Part shown: in pieces, positions 44,201 through 53,163 of the stretch
How the letters are laid out: each line of letters begins with the position of its first letter
How positions within the stretch are numbered: the first letter of the stretch is position 1
Assembly: GCF_023078275.1 (NCBI RefSeq)
Contig: NC_062992.1
Coordinates: forward strand, 9,747,706-9,811,705
Direction: 5' to 3'
From: Leguminivora glycinivorella
Taxonomy: Eukaryota; Arthropoda; Insecta; Lepidoptera; Tortricidae
Length of the DNA stretch: 64,000 bases
The notes under the pieces: generated by a model
What the model saw: only the letters and a program-made list of their open reading frames with translations
What the model was told of the DNA's origin: nothing
The model's database searches: none
Made by a program: the position numbers and the translations under genes

Positions 44201-47200
44201 TTCTTTTCACTAGCTAAACCCCCCTTTTCCCCAATACTGCTAATAGACCATAACTTCTCGATCCTTCTAATGTATCATCAAGGCTCCGAGTAGTTGCTAC
44301 CACTGAGAACGAAGTAATTAAGTCTAATAACTCCTTGAAGCTTTTGACTTGTCATCAGTGGACGGCGCTCGCATGCCACTGGGCCCTATAACAAACTTAT
44401 GCTTTTTATTCCAAAGTATAGTTTGTTTCCCTAACCAACTTGATAGAATTTACCTTGAAAAACTAGTTAGCAACACTCACTGGCTCGATGCTACACGAAG
44501 AATCAGAAATTGCTACCACAATTATTAATTTCACTCAAATAAATTAAGTAATAAGAGTTTTTATAAATTACCAGTTTTTCCACATATTTTAAGATAGTAA
44601 ACACCACATTTAAAGTCCATTTAAACCATATAAATAGTAGTAGTTAAATTATTTCTCCACAATACACGTTGACCAATTATATTCCAAGACCAATCATAAA
44701 AGAACTCTACTTTCATAGAAATAGTGTGTGACTTTACCCTATTCCTATCGTTTTCCCTACTCTAACATATCTGAAACACAGACCGTCACTTACCATAGAT
44801 CTTGTGTTCAAAATATGCACAAGTGTATCCCTACCATAAGCTGTACAGTTCAGCCAGCGAAGCTGAGATAGGCAACCTATAGGCTTGTGTTCTTATCCCC
44901 CCCTCTGCTCTTGCCCGCGGGCTAGGGTAGCAGAGAGTAGATCGCCCTATCCGTGTATATATCCAGTATTCTAGGACACACCAGCACCAGCCACATGAGA
45001 GACCCAGCTGCGATCAACTTTACTTAGATGTGGATCAATCACAACCGAAATCCCCAGCAACCAACGCCAGCATGGACCAGAACACCGAGTAAATAAATAT
45101 ATATATATATAGGACCCCAGCCTCAAATACTGCCGACTTCTGTGAGCAAGGATTACTCCTAATGCCTTTCGTCAATCGTGAAAGTCCTCACTTCCATCTA
45201 ACAGTTGGACTCTTTGAGACCGGTGAGAAAATACGCTTTTGTAAGTAAATAAAAGCGCCCAAGCCCTCCACTTGGAACAAAAAGACCCCTAAACGCCTCT
45301 TGTTTGACACCGTAAGGGAAGAAGCGCCTAGCCGGACAACAGTCTGTCACAAACAATGATCTGGCTTATAACTTTCACAAAATAACCCCATAGAAAATTA
45401 CTAAATTCAATTTTACTGACCAACTAAACAAACGAATGAAGTTTCCTTTACGTGCTATAATCTAAGCTTAGTTTTGCAAGAATTACTCCCTACAAAACCA
45501 AACACAGACTTATCTCCAAGCACCAGCCATACATCGACCCAGTCTTTGTATTGCTAAACAGTACTCATGAAACAAAGCACAGAAAACTTCACTATACACA
45601 TTAATTTAAATGTAACACTACACTATAAATAGAACACTAAAATAACCCCACAACTGATGGTAAAGCAATTCCACCACAGGTCTAAGTCCAACTGTACGAC
45701 GATATTGTCCCCGCACAATCAAACAAAGACACAATTTCAAAGTTTACAATCACTTAGAATAATTTCCAAGTAAAAACAAACAGAGAAATAATAGCAGAAC
45801 AACTTCACTCACCAGTATAACACACGAAAGCCAGAGTCACTGTTAGTCTTGTAGATATTTTAAGAATGACGCGCGTCGGCTCGCTCCGACCCTTTTATAG
45901 ATAAAAATGAGCGACAAAAGAGCTACAAAAGAGCGACAAAAAGGCTACAAAAGGGCTACAAAAGAGCGACAAAAGGGCTACAAAAGAGCGACTGGCTACA
46001 AAAGAGCGACAAAAGAGCGACAAAAGGGCTACAAAAGGGCTACAAAAGAGCGACAAAAGAGCGACAAAAGGGCTACAAAAGAGCGACAAAAGAGCTACAA
46101 AAGGGCTACAAAAGAGCGACAAAAGAGCTACAAAAGGGCTACTAAAGAGCGACAAAAGAGCTACTGGCGACAAATAACAATGGATAGCCGCTAAATTACA
46201 CTTATAAGAAAAAGGTCGTAACTGTTTTGTTTACTAAGTCGTACGCCTTAGGCATTAATGTCCAAGACATCTCAGCATGTACGTTTTTGCTTCTCAACAG
46301 TAACATCTGCATGACTGCACGTGTTCCAAAGTGATATAGGAATAATTTTATTGATACCTAGTTAAGCGACGAAGAGTTATGTATTGCGGTTAGTATAGGT
46401 ATGCAGATATTTTTTTTGTTAAAGGGTTTTAATTAGATTTGTAGATCAAATACGCAGTAAAATATCATTTTTGTTTCTAAATGCTACATTAAACACATCC
46501 AGAAAATATATACACTACTTATCATTATCAATTTTTACGACCTATAATTGAAATCAAGATATAATATTGGAACGCTACTCCGTTGACAACTGTCAGTGTC
46601 AGTATTTCATCCATGTGAACGTAGTTTGTTGATAAATATGTTTTTTCCAACCTGTTTTACATCGAATAACAGTGAATTTTATGAGTGAAGACGTGACTAT
46701 ACATGTGATAACGCTTCAAAGATATTATTTGTCAAAATATCCAATGAAATCCCAAAGGAAATATGCACCAAAAAGTTGGTCAAGGAAAAGTTGATTCGCC
46801 GTAAGTTTTATATGTAATAACGAGTCATTTTCCTCGTCTTAGACGCTTGTTCTGTTACAGTGGCTATGAACAATTTGATGTCTACTAAATTATCGTTATT
46901 ATGAATATAATTTTGTCTTGGTAAGCCATATATTTACTAAGATACGGTCATTGAAAGTTTTGCACAATTTCGACAAAAGGGAAAAGTAGTTGTAGCTGTT
47001 TGGAGGTGTATAATCTTTTTTAATCCATACTGAATATGATTTTTTACGGAGTCCACAAGGCTTCATTTCTCAACCGACGTTGGAACCACCAACTCCTCAG
47101 GTTCTGCTTAAAATGATCAATTTTCTGTACTTACAAAGAAGGTTGTACCAGCAGTTGTGGTTGCGAGAAAGTAGGTGTCAACAGCTCAGCTGTTTGTACC

Positions 47201-50200
47201 TACTGCAGTGGACAATTCTGCGGTAAAGACCTGGTTCTTTCTTTTGTGTTTCTGGTTTCTGGTTTCTGGTGTGTGTCAATGTTGATAAACCACTGGTTGA
47301 TGATCCACCATCAGATGACGATTTTGACCTTCCTGATCAGTTGACGGAGATATACTACCTCGGTAAGCTTTCTCCTAAAGGAGTGCTGTAGATTCGAAGG
47401 TCCAGTCTAGTTCATTTATCGTTAACTATGTTTATTTCACTAACTAACCCTACTACATATTGCAAACCTTTGAGAAGCCGAATCTTCGAAACTATTTGAC
47501 GTACCAAGACCAAATTAGTCTCATTTAATTACAAATTTTGTGTACTTTAAATTGTGTATAGTTACTTTTGCTGTACCATGGGTCCTTTGTTGAAAAAAAT
47601 TGCAAATGCTGAAATTTTTTATGGTTTTTCGTGTATTTAATAATGACCCCATTGGCTTTCGAGATGGAAAACTGAGATGCCGCATCACTATTGCATATAC
47701 AACAATATGAAACACCAATTAGAACTACCTCATTTGATGCAAGGCTGAATGTACGATTTCAATGGATCATGAGCTTTGAAGACAGGTTCATATCCCGGTA
47801 TAGACATATACAGTGATAAACGGATAAGTTCATTAGTTGATGTCTGTTCCTAAACATCATAATCATTTCAGCCGTTAATCGCCTACTGCTGAGCATAAGC
47901 CTCCCTTCGTGCACGCCGCTTATCCCGGTCCTGGGCTATTCTCATCCAGAGGTGCCTCGCAGTTTTTCGAATATCGTCCACCCAACTTCTAATATCGGCA
48001 TAACTTACCTATTTTTCTCCCGGATATCGGGCGCTATCTGTCGCGCCAGGATCCAGCAGCGACCGAGCAGCATCGACGTGTATATCTGCAGCCCGAATAC
48101 CGCCAGCACCAGTGGAATACCGTAGTAACCTACCGAAGAGATTTTATAAAATTTCACTTTTAAGTAATATATAAGTTTCAACAGCAACAACAGTTCGTCT
48201 TCATCAGGCAACTAGGTAAGTATAAACATAGCTGGGCATTAACTCGTTAATCCGTTAATCGTTAATTAACGAAGTTAACATTTCGATTAACGGATTAACT
48301 TTTAAGTTAACTTTAAAAAATGTTAACGGATTCGTTAACTTCCGTTAAATTTCATCGGGTCCGTTAATCGTTAATCCAGCACCCCAAGCGGCTCGCTGCG
48401 CCGCGAAAACCACGTTCTTACTGCTACTGTAAAAGCCCGTAATAGTACGGCAAAACCTAGAATTTATCGGTAAAAGCAGATCCGTCGGTTATAAACAGTC
48501 TAAAGACCAATTGGCGACTTTGGATCACTTATTTGAGATCTTCTAAATCTTATTAGGCGTGCTAGATCGATCACTAACCTGGGAATAGGGTGCAATCATC
48601 AGGCATGACAGACAAATCGCGCAACCGACGCATCGAGTTAGAGTCCGGCGCGGGCCTTAGATTACTCTACTAAGTTATCGTGTCCCACAGCATCGAGTTC
48701 TGAAGATCTCAAATCTCAATCTGAAGAACCGACGCATCACGATCGCGACCGCATGAATGACCCAATAATTACCAATCCGAAGTAAAACCTAGGATTTAGC
48801 CAACCAACGGCAGTAGGTAAAAGCCCGAAGAGACCGTAATTATTACATTTCGGTTTTTTTTTACCGATTGGCGTCACAGGTTTTAATGGTTTTTGGTGGA
48901 TACTTAGTAAATACAAATACATAATACTTACCTACAGTGAAGTCCTATTTTTATGACGTGTTAACGGATTATCGATTAACTTTTAACTTCCGTTAAATCT
49001 ACCGAAATGTATCGCTTTAACGATTAACGAAGTTAACTTTTTAAGTAACGGATTAACGATTATCGAAGTTAACTATTTGATTAACGGTGCCCAGCTATGC
49101 GTATAATAAATCATAGAGAGAATACTAGGAAACCCGAACAATACTTATTAGATTTTTCCCCTCACTAGCTCAGAAACACGTGTTTTGTCCTTTAATACCA
49201 GCGGGTAAAAACGCATTTTATCCACTAGTGGGTAAAGTAATTTGACCTTGAATAAAGTCAAGTTAACTGCTTTAAAACTGATAAAAGTAGGTGAATCTAG
49301 TAATAAAGATGATTTACCACCTGTGGAACTACTGGAAGCAGTGATAAACGCATTTTTTAGGGTTCCGTAGTCAACTAGGAACCCTTATAGTTTCGCCATG
49401 TCTGTCTGTCCGTCCGTCCGTCCGTCCGTCCGCGGATAATCTCAGTAACCGTTAGCACTAGAAAGCTGAAATTTGGTAACAATATGTATATCAATCACGT
49501 CAACAAAGTGCAAAAATAAAAAATGGAAAAAAATGTTTTATTAGGGTACCCCCCTTACATGTAAAGTGGGGGCTGATTTTTTTTTTCATTCCAACCCCAA
49601 CGTGTGATATATTGTTGGATAGGTATTTAAAAATGAATAAGGGTTTACTAAGATCGTTTTTTCATAATATTAATATTTTCGGAAATAATCGCTCCTAAAG
49701 GAAAAAAAAGTGCGTCCCCCCCCCTCTAACTTTTGAACCACATGTTTAAAAAATATGAAAAAATTCACAAAAGTAGAACTTTATAAAGACTTTCTAGAAA
49801 AATTGTTTTGAACTTGATAGGTTCAGTAGTTTTTGAGAAAAATACGGAAAACTACGGAACCCTACACTGAGCGTGGCCCGACACGCTCTTGGCCGGTTTT
49901 TGCGTTGTAGTTTCCTCGCTATAGCGAGGGGAAAAGTTTTGTGTTACACTCGGGTGCAAATGTATTTTACTTCTCGTGTGTTAAAAAACTCGCAAGTTCA
50001 GGATTCTATTCTCGAACCACTCGCTTCGCTCGTGGTTCAACTAAAGAATCCTTTCACTTGCTCGTTTTTCAATTCCACACTCGGCGTTAAAATACAACTT
50101 TGCCCCCTTGTATAACAAATAACTATTGTCGTTTTGCGTCTATTGAAGACGATTTTATTACGCATTGCAACGGGTTTGGTGGCCAATTCGTGAGCGGCAC

Positions 50201-51011
50201 CACAATTTTGGTAGAGAATATCATTCATATAAGAAGTCCACCTCCTCCTATTCCCGTCACTCTTCACTATTTCTGCGTGTAGCTGGAATGGCGCGGCAGT
50301 ACACTCACCGCACGCGATAACGCTCTTGGGCAGCGCGATGACCGGGAACACGCCGAACAAGTCCACGATGCAGAGCACAGTAAACAGCACGCTGAGCAGC
50401 TAGCGGTGTAGCCGGAGTGGCGCGACTGTAAACTCACCGCACGCGATAACGCTCTTGGGCAGCGCGATGACCGGGAACACGCCGAACAAGTCCACGATGC
50501 AGAGCACAGTGAACAGCACGCTGAGCTCGCCGGCGGTGTAGCCGGAGTGGCGCGACTGTAAACTCACCGCACGCGATAACGCTCTTGGGCAGCGCGATGA
50601 CCGGGAACACGCCGAACAAGTCCACGATGCAGAGCACAGTGAACAGCACGCTGAGCCCGCCGGCGGTGTAGCCGGAGTGGCGCGACTGTAAACTTACCGC
50701 ACGCGATAACGCTCTTGGGCAGCGCGATGACCGCGAACACGCCGAACAAGTCCACGATGCAGAGCACAGTGAACAGCACGCTGAGCTCGCCGGCGGTGTA
50801 GCCGGAGTGGCGCGACTGTAAACTCACCGCACGCGATAACGCTCTTGGGCAGCGCGATGACCGGGAACACGCCGAACAAGTCCACGATGCAGAGCACAGT
50901 GAACAGCACGCTGAGCCCGCCGACCGTCTCGCCGGCGGTGTAGTCGGAATGGTGGGAGAGTAGCTGCGGCTTGGGGGCGCCCAGGCGCTGCATGGTGGGG
51001 GGGTACTTCAT
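26239..51011 (-). CDS. Aa_trans-family amino acid transporter, eight coding exons
   Basis: This is a multi-pass membrane carrier of the amino acid/auxin permease type (SLC32/36/38-like), possibly close to insect mahogany-type permeases; the substrate is unknown. Exons in order of translation: 51011-50828, 48129-48009, 30851-30739, 30097-29965, 29371-29215, 27764-27596, 27215-27090, 26738-26239. They sum to 1503 nt (500 residues plus stop), and every phase joins. The sequence opens with TM1 ending 'VFPVIALPKSVIACG', typical of the family. It continues with 'YPYAAVAELAFG', 'FIVASQSMQLFWWK', 'PVMWLGSPKDMK', 'FQFDIHPMLLTIQVDM' and the C-terminal 'GSTLTGPLMFIFPP'. A loop of about 55 polar residues lies before the last two membrane segments. 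An in-frame TGA two codons before the ATG supports the start. Introns 1 and 2 hold large insertions, and exons 1, 3, 4 and perhaps 5 have tandem copies. The family call is strong; the subfamily is uncertain. Confidence 0.9.
27216..27595 (-). other. Transporter intron 6: nothing recognisable
   Basis: Short AT-rich intron between exons 6 and 7. I see no repeat or hidden exon. Confidence 0.6.
27900..28175 (-). pseudogene. Open stretch with a possible decayed copy of transporter exon 5
   Basis: On the - strand a candidate acceptor near 28162 is followed by about 90 open codons. The first part (28085-28160) reads 'VGFCVKTCILPDGS' and 'LSIAYG', which resembles 'VALCVWTCILLDDSS' and 'LVVAYG' of exon 5, located about 1.1 kb upstream in the transcript. 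The rest ('HIPVLVCWNQALLIPIVYAF') is hydrophobic and matches no exon that I can recognise. It is either a decayed exon duplicate extended by chance or something unrelated. Confidence 0.35.
28205..29212 (-). mobile_element. 5'-truncated jockey-type non-LTR retrotransposon
   Basis: An open frame on the - strand (29180 to 28446, 244 residues) is the C-terminal part of a jockey-clade reverse transcriptase protein. It has 'SWFSANGLILNYSKSN', then 'FLGFLIDNTLNWK', then 'GGASFALRKLKPLI' and 'AYGSLLWGNS'. The polymerase core and endonuclease are missing. The 3' region ends in an ATTAGATT-like repeat near 28211. Its truncated 5' end lies within a few bases of the splice donor of transporter exon 5 (29215). 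Confidence 0.85.
29741..29935 (-). pseudogene. Two decayed tandem copies of transporter exon 4
   Basis: On the + strand exon 4 and its donor read 'gcatataacactcacttcat', 'gagccgagccacatgactgg' and 'tgattttccacc'. The same order appears near 29849-29935 ('gacatataacgtttcttcgt', 'agagccacgtgactcgg', 'gtgatcttccac') and again near 29741-29832 ('acttcatgtccagccgagcc', 'tttaatgatcttccac'). Units are about 105 bp and include intron flank. Both copies carry many changes and are not open. Confidence 0.6.
30260..30707 (-). pseudogene. Three decayed tandem copies of transporter exon 3
   Basis: Downstream of the intact exon 3 (30851-30739) are three more copies on the same strand. Copy B (30707-30596) is 112 bp, one base shorter, so its frame is broken. 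Copy C (30556-30416) carries a one-base gain and an AT-rich insertion of about 28 bp with stops. Copy D (30367 to about 30260) is more diverged and needs a frame change to match, but it keeps an AG acceptor. Copies B and C keep GTAAG donors. Only the first copy can encode the protein. Confidence 0.75.
33345..33432 (-). promoter_or_regulatory. LTR promoter and leader with splice donor, copy 1
   Basis: On the - strand TATAAAAG (about 33431-33424) is followed by a GC-rich stretch and then by a good donor, 'ttatactg|gtgagt', near 33344. The spacing fits a transcribed leader of about 55 nt. The same layout is in the other LTR. Confidence 0.5.
33439..33710. repeat. 11-bp tandem array in LTR copy 1
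   Basis: About 25 units of 'gagcgacaaaa', 'gagctacaaaa' or 'gggctacaaaa'. The unit has no stop in any frame, so long ORFs appear on both strands; these are artefacts. On the - strand the array directly precedes a TATAAAAG box. Confidence 0.9.
34414..39700. other. Interior of the giant element, part without genes
   Basis: AT-rich and non-coding on both strands. Short ORFs of 70-108 codons (35314-35604, 36694-36927, 37384-37710) are low complexity or have no recognisable domain. A (CA)n run lies near 35509-35522. Confidence 0.6.
39700..43485 (+). ncRNA. Spliced-looking transcription unit inside the giant element
   Basis: A series of acceptor/donor pairs suggests exons ending at 39865, then 40164-40266, 40590-40710, 40961-41031, 41494-41589 and a last exon from 43321, with AATAAA near 43467. 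Exons of about 70-120 nt have clean cag and gtaag borders. Joining them gives no long frame: the frame open in 40164-40266 runs through 40590-40710 but stops in 40961-41031. The last exon has one open frame, 'IPEEDENIIDSVLMHDFARN', ending at a TAA. This could be a captured long non-coding transcript or a decayed host gene. Chance is not excluded. Confidence 0.3.
45813..45900 (-). promoter_or_regulatory. LTR promoter and leader with splice donor, copy 2
   Basis: TATAAAAG lies directly after the 11-bp array on the - strand. A start about 30 bp downstream and a GTGAGT donor at 45812-45807 would give a short spliced leader. This arrangement, with the array directly upstream of the box, suggests the array acts as a promoter element. 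Confidence 0.5.
45909..46172. repeat. 11-bp tandem array in LTR copy 2
   Basis: The same 11-bp units as in the other LTR, but two fewer. The copy-number change is the main difference between the two LTRs. Confidence 0.9.
47060..47350 (+). pseudogene. Decayed cysteine-rich (CXC-like) protein fragment
   Basis: Translation gives 'TLEPPTPQVLLKM', then in another frame 'CTYKEGCTSSCGCEK' and 'CTYCSGQFCGK', then 'DDPPSDDDFDLPDQLTEIYY'. The order PPTP, cysteine cluster, acidic tail matches the C-terminus of an uncharacterised protein type that I know to be repeated in arthropod genomes, possibly mobile. At least two frame changes break it. It lies in transporter intron 2, just outside the giant element. 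Confidence 0.45.
47862..47998. repeat. Fragment of a common lepidopteran non-LTR-derived repeat
   Basis: The core 'ttaatcgcctactgctgagc' followed by 'ataagcctcccttcgtgcac' is a relative of the 13200-13395 repeat. It ends about 10 bp before transporter exon 2. Confidence 0.5.
48227..49099. mobile_element. hAT-like non-autonomous element with GTTAACG-rich ends
   Basis: The inverted tips are 'catagctgggca' and 'tgcccagctatg'. Inside, both ends are filled with inverted 'cgttaatcgttaattaacg' motifs. The flanks 'agtataaa' and 'cgtataat' share 6 of 8 bases, compatible with an old 8-bp duplication. There is no transposase ORF. It lies in transporter intron 1. Confidence 0.55.
49353..49901 (+). repeat. 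Lepidopteran repeat with TCCG microsatellite (copy 1)
   Basis: It starts 'agggttccgtagtcaactag', contains a (GTCC)n run near 49405-49430 and ends 'cccgacacgctcttggccgg'. An inverted copy lies at 53164-53714. The two flank transporter exon 1. The family is abundant in Lepidoptera and non-coding. Confidence 0.8.
49902..50118. repeat. Repeat with TTTCCTCGCTATAGCGAGG palindrome (copy 1)
   Basis: The sequence 'cctcgctatagcgagg', then 'gtgttacactcgggtgcaa' and 'cactcggcgttaaaatacaa' recurs, partly inverted, at 61796-62100. Confidence 0.6.
50289..50957 (-). repeat. Five tandem copies of transporter exon 1 core
   Basis: A 130-bp unit (one 129) holds the TM1 coding segment ending 'IALPKSVIACG' and its GTGAGT donor. 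Donor-proximal marks lie at 50830, 50700, 50570, 50440 and 50311. The copies are almost identical; one has FAV for FPV. Only the copy next to the ATG (51011) has a start. The units are separated by just 'gtgagtttacag', too short to be an intron, and 130 is not a multiple of three, so read-through shifts frame. Each 'tttacag' could act as an alternative acceptor. Assembly error from a collapsed or expanded repeat is another possibility. Confidence 0.85.
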
Positions 51012-51062
51012 GGTTCACGTCTGGAAGAAGTACATCAAAGTTTAGAAGATACTACTGGCCTC

Positions 51063-51209
51063 GTAGCCGAATGGCATTTCTCCGACGCGAAACGAAACGC
51101 CGCGAAAAGTAGTCTGGCTCTGTCGCGCCAATACGCAAGAGCAATAGAGATAGATATCTACTACTTCTACTAGCGTTTCGTTTCGTGAGCGTTTGTGCCA
51201 TTCGGCTAC
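51063..51209. mobile_element. MITE with GTAGCCGAATGGCA ends (copy 1)
   Basis: The inverted ends 'gtagccgaatggca' and 'tgccattcggctac' enclose about 120 bp with 'tcgtttcgtgagcg'-type motifs. A second copy lies at 59133-59264. It sits just upstream of transporter exon 1. Confidence 0.75.
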
Positions 51210-51437
51210 GCACCCTGGTTACATTAGGTAGGTGCTTACTGCTTAGCTAATAGCAACCATATCGACAAGGCCACCCCTAGTGAAAATGACATTCGAAAAG
51301 GTTTGCGTTAATTTTCGAAAGATTTTTTTGAGATAAAGCTTTCATTTCCTAGGATAGCGGCGCCATCATATTATACATATTATATTAACGACCGTCTCCA
51401 TACCTAGGTACGGTCACGGACTTTATTTGTTGATCCA

Positions 51438-51518
51438 CTTCTAGCTCATTTTATACTGGACATCTCATAGTTAAGCATATTTAAGCTAAGAAGTGTCCAG
51501 TATAAAATGAGCTAGAAG
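51438..51518. repeat. Hairpin with perfect 25-bp arms
   Basis: Left arm 51438-51462 and right arm 51494-51518 are exact inverted copies (core 'agctcattttatactggaca') around a 31-bp loop. A neighbouring 'ggtcacggacttta' segment reappears inverted near 54350-54375, so it belongs to a dispersed repeat. Confidence 0.7.
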
Positions 51519-51875
51519 GGTTTGCTAATTTTAATTTAATGCATGCATTGACATTGGCTCAGTCATTTGGTCTAGAGCTAAATTAGGTATATAAGTCTCA
51601 AAACTAGTTTTAAAACTACCAGACAATTAACGCTTGATAACCTACGTAATATAACGAGGTAATTTATTTTAAAATTCTATGTTTTTACGTAGCTACTTTG
51701 TATTATGCACATTTTTCAACCGCAAAAGGCAAGTTGGGTTTCATGACTAGCGGGATTTTGGGGTGTTTCGGAGTATTGACGATGTACCGTTATTTTGATG
51801 TGTGTGTACCTACAAAATATATATTTACTATTTACGAAATATAAAATATCGGGCCAATCCATATTTTATTAGCCA

Positions 51876-52139
51876 GACGACCGGTCTGGCTCAGTCAGTA
51901 CAGTAGTGACCCTGCCTGCTAAGCCGCGGTCCTGGGTGCGAATCGCGGTAAGGTCATTTATTTGTGTGATGAGCACAGATATTTGTTCCTGAGTCATGGA
52001 TGTTTTCTATGTATATAAGTATGTATTTATCTATTTAAGTATGTATATCGTCGCTTAGCACTCATACATAGTACAACTTTGCTTAGTTTGGGGCTAAGTT
52101 GATCTGAGTAAGGTGTTCCCAATATTTATTTATTTATTC
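51876..52139 (+). repeat. tRNA-derived SINE (GACCGGTCTGGC type)
   Basis: The head 'gacgaccggtctggctcag', B-box-like 'gggtgcgaatc' and body 'gtgtgatgagcacagatat' match the copy at 13641-13888. It ends in a TTTA repeat. Confidence 0.8.
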
Positions 52140-52493
52140 CCGTATTAAAGAAACATCCTGGCAGGCAAGCATGGTCGCGCGATAAATGATAAAACATCAG
52201 GCCGGATAAACTAATAGTGTTATAAAAATATTTTACCAACCTGTTTGACCAAAAAAAACTTTAAATGGTCATCCTCCACCTACTCAGTAATGTATAGGTA
52301 TCCCTAAATATTAAAGCTTGACCATAGTTCATCCAATAAAGGAACCTAAGTACTACGAGTATATTGCAAACTCTAGTCAACATCTAGGCTAACGGGATAC
52401 CAATTAGGACACACAATTGAGACTGACGTACAATTATTGTGATAGGTAGATCATAGATGCGATGCATTGCAAGATGACATGTAGGGAAGTGGA

Positions 52494-52870
52494 GTGTACC
52501 CGAAGTCGCTAGTCTGTCGGTTTTTTTACAGGTTGCACTTCGGGGAGTGTGCTCAAGAGCTACACGAACTTATTCCACCGTCCCCATTCTACCATCGGAC
52601 TCTTAGACGCACGGCCGGTCTCCATCCTTACTTGGTGGATATTCCACGAATCCGCACGAAGCGCTTTGCTTCTTCTTTTCTTATGCGCACTGCCAAGGAG
52701 TGGAATTCCTTGCCGGCGGCTATATTTCCGAGCTCATATAACCCGGCAACCTTCAAATCAAGAGTGAACAGGCATCTTCTGGGCGAGCTCACTCCATCGT
52801 AGGCCACGTCTTTGCCTTTGGCTAGTCTGTGGTCAAGAGTAAGCCCATTTATAATAATAATAAAAAAAAA
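52494..52870 (+). mobile_element. 5'-truncated non-LTR retrotransposon (RT C-terminus)
   Basis: The open frame 52494-52802 has 'RTAGLHPYLVDIPRIRTKR' and 'RTAKEWNSLPAAIFP', typical of the C-terminal end of a non-LTR ORF2 protein. The 3' tail 'gccacgtctttgcctttggc' ends in poly-A. The same tail without the ORF is at 54399-54475. Confidence 0.75.
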
Positions 52871-52948
52871 AAAAAGAACCGAAAATTAATACTTACGTGT
52901 GCTTTTCGCTTAAGGTACCTATAGCGGGCCAATTTCGACTGGGGGGCC

Positions 52949-52993
52949 AAATTTCAGTTCAACGTGAGTTGAACTCACGTTGAACTGAAATTT
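52949..52993. repeat. Almost perfect 45-bp palindrome
   Basis: Arms of 22 bp (core 'aaatttcagttcaacgtgag') are exact inverted copies around a single G. No longer element is visible around it. Confidence 0.85.
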
Positions 52994-53163
52994 TATGCGC
53001 CATGATATTTTTTTATAACATAATAACATTAAATTAGCTTATTAGGTACTAATTAATAGACCGGTAATAATACAGCTCATTAATCCTTAAATATTCCCTT
53101 CATATAAAATATAACATGTTCACAGAATTTCATCTCGTATAATTATTAGGTCAATTAATTAAG

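Larger units (their letters stand above)
31184..46859 (-). mobile_element. Giant LARD-like non-autonomous LTR element
   Basis: Two direct repeats of 3230 bp and 3208 bp (31184-34413, 43652-46859) start TGTAAC and end GTTACA. A 4-bp duplication, GTGG, flanks the whole (31180-31183 and 46860-46863). The 9238-bp interior has no gag, pol or integrase ORF on either strand. The - strand orientation is favoured: the sequence before the LTR at 34413 reads 'aatctgggggcgagt' in reverse, like a polypurine tract. The interior edge at 43651 reads 'tttggttccgtgccc' in reverse and starts with TGG two bases in, like a primer site (tRNA not assigned). LTRs this long around an ORF-free core fit a LARD. The repeats look identical outside one minisatellite, so insertion was recent. 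It fills most of transporter intron 2. Confidence 0.8.
43652..46859 (-). repeat. LTR copy 2 of the giant element
   Basis: In the favoured orientation this is the 5' LTR. It carries the same TATA box (- strand, about 45899-45892), leader and donor (45813|), and the same array with two fewer units. Confidence 0.85.
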
